From Anniella stebbinsi (Eukaryota; Chordata; Lepidosauria; Squamata; Anniellidae), in NCBI GenBank assembly GCA_029215795.1, contig JARDYH010000005.1, forward strand, positions 160,295,814 through 160,359,813: 64,000 bases of DNA, read 5' to 3'. Position numbers and translations under genes: made by a program. The notes under the pieces were generated by a model. The model was not told where the DNA came from. It did not search any database and saw nothing but the letters and a program-made list of their open reading frames with translations. The number at the start of each line of letters is the position of its first letter. Within the stretch, counting starts at the first letter, position 1. Of this stretch, positions 22,750 to 31,700 are shown piece by piece.

Positions 22750-25700
22750 CTGGATTTTCCACATTTAGGGTTGCCAACTGACCTGACCAAAAATGGCATG
22801 ATTGTTTGTTTATTTTACCTCTGGGCTAGATGCCATGTGTGTTTGCATGCAAAATCAGAACTTGGAGCTGGTTCCCATGAGGTTTTGAGTAAAGCTGGAA
22901 AATCAGCAGCATAATATCCACATAGAACACAGAAAGCTGCCTGATATCAGACTTTGTTCCTGTAGTCCCATTTATTCTGCTCTGGCTGGCAGCCACTCCC
23001 AAGTATCTCAGATGGACGAACATCCCAATTACACCTGCTACCTGATCCTTTTCACTGGAGATGCCAGGCCTCAAACCTGGAACCTTCTGCATGCAAAGCA
23101 TCCCCTCTCTCACCACTGAGCTATGGCCCCTTCTCTACATCATTGAATGCACACACTCTAAGGATCTTGGTTCTTGTTGAGTTCAGACCCAGTGCATCAT
23201 TCCGCATGCTGCTGCATGAGAGGCTGCAGTGTGTGCGAGTGCTTCCTCGGTAGCCACCCCTCTCAATTTCTGAAGCCAAGATTGGCACTGGTAGAGCAAC
23301 CTGGCAGTGGCAGCTATGTGGCACAGCACTTCCAGCCCCATGCAGTGATTTTAACGGGGCTGCGTGGTATCATCCAAACACCACACTGGGGTGGATAGGT
23401 GGGTGGGTGATCTAAAACCTGGCCAAATGAACTGAAACTTGGTATGCAAGTTCCCATATAACTGTGAAGAACCCATGAAAAGAACCCATGGTTTGTTGTT
23501 GGGTTGTGAGCTGTGGGATGTTTGTGCCTAACAAGCCATGGTCTGTTAGCATGGCTGGGTTCGGATAACATGACAACCCATGTTTCAACAGCAACCCAAT
23601 GGTCCAATGATAACCCTGAATCAACTCATACTCAATCATTGAGTGTGGGTTATCTTACTGTGTCAACCCAGTCATTCTGTCTTGTGTGCACTTCCACACC
23701 CTATCCCTACACACACACACCATTTATCAGCCACTTACTCACCTTACACTCTGAGTTGCACATCCATCCAATTCTCTCCCTCCGCCCCACTCCAAAGCCT
23801 GATTGCCATGCAGGGAGTGATTGGAATGGGTGGGGGAATGCAGCATGCAGAGAGAGGAGGGTTAGCCCTTTCCTCCTCAACAATGACTCTCTGAACATCA
23901 CCTCCACGTCACAATTGACATAAATTAAAAGGGGGGCAAAGGTGATCCAAAGGTGCCAGAGGCTGGATGTTCCTAAGGCTGGCTTACAGCTTGAGTTTGA
24001 GAACCTTCTGGTAGATGTTGCCAGTTGTCTAAGCGCCTCTTCGCTTGTTGCTAAAATGGTGGAGGGTGGTGTTCCTTAAAGCAAGGAATAGTTTTATGAT
24101 GTACCAACTTCCGCACTAAAAACACTGGAGACGGAGCACCAACTGGAACAGGGCAGGCTGTGCAAGCTGCTTGCAGCACACAAACGACATGCAAAAGAGC
24201 TAAAGGACATTTAGCAGCCCAGAGGGGAACAGTTGACAAACGACACCTGGCCTTTATTTGAGGCAAATCATAAATCAGGGCCAGATCTACACTTTGTGTC
24301 AAATCCTTACAATCCCATCATGGTAACGCTATATCCCTCTTGCGCGTTTATACCTCGGAGGACACCACCTGGGTTATGTGGAATAAAAAACAGGAAATAG
24401 CATGATGAAAGCCGTATATGGAATGCGTCATGTGCCCCCAAAGTGTATCAGTGCACTTCAATACCGCTATGAAGCAGGAGTGTAGATCTGCAAACACGCC
24501 AGTTTGGGTACAATACCAGGTTAGTGAGTTCCTTCTCTTACCAGTTTCTCTAAGTTTTCAATCACAGCCAGGGAGGCACCAAGCGAGGAACAGTGGTGCT
24601 GGCCGGCAACCCAGTCCCCTTCCAGTTCCACGACTTGATAGCAGTTCCCTTGGCTCATGATCCAGCCTGGTGCGCAACAGTGGGTGGCAGCGGACGCTGG
24701 CAGTTCAGGCTTCGCCCCTGATAATGAGAACCAATGCTTTTGTTGTTGTTACGGTTGTATTCCATCTATTTTTGAGGAGCTCGGGGGGCAAACAGGAGCA
24801 ATTCTCCTTTTGGATTCTCTCCTCCTCCTCCCCAAAGAAACGTCTAGCTGATCACAATGCATGCTATGTTGTCACGAGGCCCACTCCCATCAGCCGATGA
24901 CAGAAGAATGCTCAGCATGATGACATCACAAGTTAACGGATTGTATTACTCTATATGCTGAGGCGACACAGTGAGGCTCCTTCTGTTGGCCCAGCTGGGA
25001 CCACCTGGCTCCTTCCTTCCTTCCTTCCTTCCTTCCTTCCTTCCTTCCTTCCTTCCAGGACGGTCTTCTGCTATGGCCATTCCACCTGGTCATTATATAA
25101 CTTCATCATGTAACAGTAGGAAAGACTTGAATAGGAATATGTAACAAATTATCACCTACAAATGAAATACCATTACATAGTCATTGCAGGGGACAGTTCT
25201 AGGAAGGAAAGATCGTAGACTTAGGTTCCAGGATAATCATTTTCATTTTATTTATTGTTGTTTTTATATTCTTGTCCCAAAATGAGCTCATGCTACTTTC
25301 AGATAAAAGTGAAGCAATCATTGTTTGTTCCTCAGTGGTTTATTTGGATACCACAATTACTTTCACCATCATACATGAGTGGCCTGAATGAACTCAGACG
25401 GGTATGTAGGATGTTTCTGTTGCAAAACCATTCAAGAATTTTCATTTGACACTGACATCAATTCACATTTGGATATTTTAGGATGTGCAGCTAATGTTTA
25501 CCAAAGTTATCATATTGCATGGGTGGGAAGGGGACAACATTGAAAGAATTTATTCACTAAGCATTAAACTTCATATTTTTCTCCCATGCTCACAGCCTGC
25601 AAAATTCTACAACATTATTTTTTGCAATTACTTCAAATTGTCAAATGATGTATTGGCTTTGTGAGAGGAGAGAACTAAAAATCTTTTGTTTCTTTAATTG

Positions 25701-28700
25701 TTCACTGCTCCGGAATCTGTCTAGATGTGGAACGGTATACAAATGTAAACAAAATAATAAATAAACAAAAACTCAGCTGTCCTAAGTTGGGTGAATGGTA
25801 CATGCTGTTCTTCCTGTGTGGCTTTACAGGACTGTAAGGAACACCCATGATCTCTTCAAAAAGCACACATGTTAGAAAGGGTGGTTCCACAAATGTAAAC
25901 TCATAACAAAATATACACACTTGCCATTTTCATAGGCATGTGTGAAGCTGTGCTAAATATTTGGTTAAACAAAGCAACTGTAGGGAATGGATATTGACCT
26001 TTTTAATGGGAATTCCTACAGTCCTGTAAACTGGATTTGTTGAACTGCACAGTTGTTCTCTACTCACTAGTAAAAACGAAGATGGTCGTGGCCAAGCCCG
26101 CAATCTGGATGATGAACAGTACCAGAACGATCCATGTGGTTCGGCCCCTGGAGTTTGACAGCCTGCCTGCAAATAGGGAACATAGTATGCAATTTAAATA
26201 AAGTTATCCTAATTACTTGGTCGGTTGTTCTGGGGACCAACGCCACAACCCAGAACCCCAGAGGGCCCAGAGGAACAATCAGAACTCTGTAGATAAGCTT
26301 TTTGGTCCCAGTCACTTTCGTGATATGGCAAATTCTGCGCATGTGGAGCATCATGTGGTGAACCAGCACCAAAGGCTGCAACTCAAAGTTGTCCAAGCAC
26401 ACCGTAAGTCCATCGCTGGCTATGATAAGAGGGAGCTCTGCAGCACTGGTGCCTTTCTCCTGTTTTTGCCAACAATTACCGGAGAGCCTAAGGAGGGTTT
26501 TTTCTTACCTACAGTGGCTAGATCTGGCTCAGTGCAGAGGTCCCTAAGATGGCACCGGTGGGATCCATTGTACCTGTAGGGACCTCCAACGGCACCTGTG
26601 AAGCCCTCCACTCTGTGTCCTTCTCAAAAAAAATCTTCAACAAAATTCTTGAAAAACTTTGGGCGCCAAATTCTCCTTCCTGTTCCTGAACCTGCTGCTA
26701 ATCAGCTGTTCAGTGGGCAGACAGAGAAAGGAGGTCTTTCTGATCCAGCTGATTCTTCTTCTACCTCCTCCTCCTCCTCCTCTTCCTCCTCTTCCTCCAT
26801 GTCAGTCTTGGATGCTGCTCAGGGTTGGAATCAAGACAGTTGAACCCAGACTGCACCACAAATCCAATTCCACTATAGCTGGTACCCCTTGGGGCTGGTG
26901 GGGCAGAGGGTAGGTGGATATCACTGGAGGTGGACAGGAGCAAACGTACTTAGTTGTGGTGCGGATCTCTCTACCACAAGCAACTGGGAGACAGGCCTCA
27001 TTTACCCCAAATATAGAGCCGCCTCTGTTGTAGAGTTACATACAGTATTTCTCCATCTACACCAAGAAACCACAAAAGTAATAATAAAGGAGACAGGAGA
27101 ACTGATGAAAAGTAACAATTTGGTCTTCCATATATGCAGCTTTGAGGAGAGAGACAGCATCAGTCGGTGCAGTGAAGAGGCCTTAAGCTTCTAATTTAGG
27201 CTGACCATATGAAACGGAGGACAGGGCTCCTGTAACTTTAACAGTTGTTGAGAAAAGGGAATTTCAGCCAGTATCATTTGTATGCAATTAGTTCCTGGTG
27301 AAATTCCCTCTTCATCACAGCAGTTAAAGTTGCAGGGGCCCTGCCTTCTTTTGTATATGGTCACTCTAGTATAGTGCCTGCACCTTTAACTGTTGTGATG
27401 AAGAGGGAATTTCACCAGGAACTAATTGCATACAAATGACACCGGCTGAAATTCCCTTTTCTCTACAACTGTTAAAGTTACAGGAGCCCTGTCCTCCTTT
27501 TCATATGGTCAGCCTATTCTAATTGCCAAATGCTGGTGACAAACTGTTCGTTCATTCGTTCGTTCTTTATTTTCAGCCAACAGGCCAAACATCTGGTGAC
27601 AAACTGGTGTTCCGAAGCTCATCCAGCCGTGCATTACATTGCAAAGCATCTTACCTTCTTCCTTGTTTTCTGCCACATTTTCGTCCCACTGCTCAAATGG
27701 TACAAGCTTATCTGTATCGTCCTCATTCCCATCAAGGGTCTCTATTTTGAAGAACAGACAGAAACAGACAGTGAACTCGCTGAACCAGTCATAGCCCTAG
27801 AAAACCCTTTCTCCGGATGGATTTCCTAATCCAGATGCCTTTCCCTCACCTGCCTCCCTTCAGTCATGTTGAACTACAACTCCCATCATTCACAGTCTCC
27901 ATTGCCAATGGCTGTTCTGGCTAGGGGTGTTGTTCAACACACCTGGAAGGTGGCAGGGGTTGGAGGGGAAAGACTGTTCTAATCAGCTCTAACAGGTCTC
28001 AGACGGAAAGTACTAAGCAGTGGGGGATCATATATGAGCTAGGGCCAAACTCCAATCTGGAAAAGGTCTTGGGGCCCCCATTCCATCTGTGGGCAGGGCC
28101 AAATGGAGAAGTAGGCAGGGCCAAAGCATTTCTTGCCAAGTTAAAGCCTATTCCGAAGTAAGCCGTCAAGGCCTCTGCATATGTACTCAGGACTGAATCA
28201 CTCAGCAGAAGTTTCAAATTGCATCCCAATCTCTGCATGTCTACTCAGAAGTAAGCATGAGCAGCATGACTACTCAGAAGTAAGCAGAACCAGCTTCTCC
28301 TTATCTACTCAGTAGTAAGTGGGATAAGTAGGACTGCACTTCCAAATAGCTACACTTTCGAATACCATCCATATACCAAGCCCCTGTGTGTCTACTCAGA
28401 AGCAAGCAGTATAGTAGTAAGCTCTATTAAACTCAGCAGCGCTCTTGTCTGAGTAAGCGTGCATAGCATTGCACTGTGAGAAAACTTTGAAAGCATGCTT
28501 CGGAATTAGCATTGTTTGCCTAAATCTGCTCGCTTGCTACTTGTTCAGCTGTACCTTTAGAAAAAACAGATATTACAAAACATGCTCACTCCACTACAGT
28601 CCGGGACCATTAGTGCAAGGAAAAAGGCTCCTGTGCATGGATCCTTAGCTGGTTGTGGGGCTTTGGGTACAAACAGGTGTTGCATGTGAGATTTCCTAGC

Positions 28701-31700
28701 CTGATCTGACAGCCAGGAACGTACATGGATCAGTGGAGGCTGGTGGCTCTGATATCAGTTGGGTGGTGAATCCTCTATGGGTTTTAGACCTTTATCACAC
28801 GGGCGGTTTGATCCACACCCGTCGCAACTTTGATCCAAAGCCAGAGCCAGTCAGAATTCTAAAGGAGCTACTCAAGGTGATGAAGTCTATTCCCAAAATG
28901 GGTTCAGCAGATTCACCACCCCACTGACATTGCAGCGACCAGCCTTCAGTGACATGTATAGTCCTTTGTTAAAAGCTGAAATCACACTGGTCAAATATGT
29001 GTACATGTGTGTGTGTGTGTGTGTGTGCATATGTATTCTGTCCCCCCCCCCCTTCCCCAAACAGCCAATGGGTGCAATTTTATCTCCCTTATGAAGGGCT
29101 ATGCGTGCATATGATTGGATCGGGATCACTAAGTCTGGATTTTTCTTGTACTTGATGGAGTGTGAAACCATAAAATAGATAAGCTACCCTCTTATTTCCA
29201 AGCTTTTATGTAATATTGGCCAGACATTTTGCTGCAAGGTATCACCAGTTATGCATTTTGGATCAAAATAATATGTTGATCTTGCAAACCTGGTCGAGGC
29301 CACACTTCCTTACCTTTCCCTTTGAAGGCAGTCTCCGTGTTCGAGTAGCCTACAATGCCAGGATTGGTTGGCATTGATTTTGGAAAACCGTCCTCACACC
29401 TGCAAAGAAAAAAAAAAAACCTCCAAAATTTACGCTACAAAATCAGAGTCTGAGTTTTAAACAATACCTCACTGAAGAATGTTAAAACAATGACATTTTG
29501 AAATGGCACAGTAATATGATCCAATTTATTATTTGTAGGCTGCTTCTCCTCAAGGAACTCGTGCTTCCAAAAACAACTCCCAAAAGATAACACCAGTAAT
29601 ATCATTTGTAAAAATTGCAGATAAATAATTATTCAGTCAATACACAGTCTCAATGAATTATCCCCATAGCAATGTAACAACATCAAAATGTAAGAATATG
29701 CTAATAAATGATTAAATAATAAAAAAAATTAAGAATTCAGAAGCAGTCACAATATTTTTATTTCTTGTCTATGCAGAACTATACGATGAGTGTCTGCTTG
29801 ACTAGCTGTCACAACTTGATGGATTTGACCTATTTTCCTTCCAGGAAAATGCCAGAGCAAGAAGAAGATCAGCCTGGCCCTGGCTACCAGCCGGAGAAGC
29901 AGCAGCTGCCGGGAGTTGACTTCTCACCTCTCTCCCTGATAGAAAGAACATGATGCTCTGACAGCCAGTTTCCCTGGGATTGCAGGAATGAGAGGAATGA
30001 CTCCCTGGAGGCTGACACCAGCCAGAGGAACGAGGGCTATTGGGCTGGTTTTCTCCTGCTACCACAGCAAGGAGAGGACCAGCTTGGCCCCAGCCATCAG
30101 CCAAAGAACGAAGAGTCGAGGGGAGTTTCTTTCCCTTCTCTCTACCAGAAAAAAAAACTCAGGTCCAGCTGCTAGTTGGGGAAGGAAACTCTGGCTGCAG
30201 CTGCCGGCCAGAACCGCCAGCATGGAGGGTGCTATTGCACTCAGGTCCTGCTTGTGGGTTTCCCATGGGCAGCTGGTTGGCCACTGTGTGAACAAAATGC
30301 TGGACTAGATGGACCCTTGTTCTGATCCAGCAGGGCTCTTCTTATGTTCTTGCAGCCTTCCCAAGCCTGGGGCCTCCAGATGTGTAGGACTAATTCTACA
30401 GCCAGCATTATGGGAATACTAGTCCAACACATCTGGAAGGCCCCAGATTGGGAAGTCTGGGGCAGCAGAACAAGGGCTGATGGGAAGAGAGGTTCTTTTG
30501 GAGGGTATTGTGATATGGAAAGCCAGCGTGACATAGTGGGATTTGGGAGATCTGGGTTCTAGTTCCCACTGGGTGATTTTGGGCCAGTCACTGACTCTCA
30601 GCCCAACCTACTTCACAAGGTTGTTGTGAGGATAAAATGGAGGAGGGGAAAGACTCCATAAGCTGCCTTGGGTTCCTTGTCAGAGGAAAATAGCTAGGAT
30701 ATAAATGTAATAACAAAAAAAATATGTTGTAAACTGCTTTGCAGATCATTCAATTGAAAGGTGAGGTTTAAATCTCCAAAATAAGCAATAAATAATCTCT
30801 CCCCATCATGATGGTGCTTTAGAGGAGGTACTTACCCACTCAATGGGCTTCCAGTCCCCTAGACAGTGTGGAATAAGAGAGAGAAAACACACATTTCATT
30901 AATTTATTCCAAAAAACGACCAAATAAGAATCAACAGCTTAGTTTATATACAGTAGGTCTGTTCACAAAATAAAAGGGATCTGACTTGATTCGCCAATGA
31001 ATGAAAAATGATTGTCAAGCGGGGGGGGGGGAGTATTGCTTACAAATGATGTCACAAGAAGGTCCAACTCTGCAGCTGATCAGATGATTCAATGAACACA
31101 TGAGGAGGGAGCAGGACTTCACTCCCAAGCCCCGCCCCCAATGTTGATGTACCCATTGACCACGCCCCTTTGATGGCTGTGCAAAAGCTTTAGTTTGAAA
31201 AGACCCTGTGCCTGTAGGTCTTTCCCAATGAAGGCTTCTTTCTCATAGTGACGAACTGTGCTTGGCTGTACACCGGGCTTCTTTAGATTAAAGGGAAACC
31301 GTGTTTGCTTACTGTCTTCCTCTGCCACTATTGTAATGAGCTGAATTACATAGGAGAGGGATGACCATGTAGTCTGTAATTGAAAACTTCCCTGCGGATA
31401 TACTTGAATGGGACAGCACCCTCTAGTGGGTGTTTTGTAGCGCAACTTCCCCTGCACACAGTAGGAAACCCCAAGATATGTCAGAAGAATCGGGACATCC
31501 AGGATTCTTTTAGAACAGAATAACCAGGGGAAGGTGCGGGAGATGTGCAGGAGGCTCACAATGTTGTCAAAATGACTCGCAAACTTCCGTAAGTGGCCAG
31601 TCACGAGCGTGCTATAGATTGCTCGTTGAAAGAAGCCCACTCTTACAGCCCTTTCAGACTAATGCTGTAGAGAGGGGTGCCAGAAATGGAGGTCCAACAG

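Noticed and set aside
26217..26579. 120-codon plus-strand open frame beside the transmembrane exon
   Set aside because: No domain or splice support; intronic on the other strand and of mixed composition.
31119..31640. 173-codon minus-strand open frame between the RING exon and the 23-bp exon
   Set aside because: No domain, no splice context and overlap with sequence resembling repeat H; not a TRIM coiled-coil exon.
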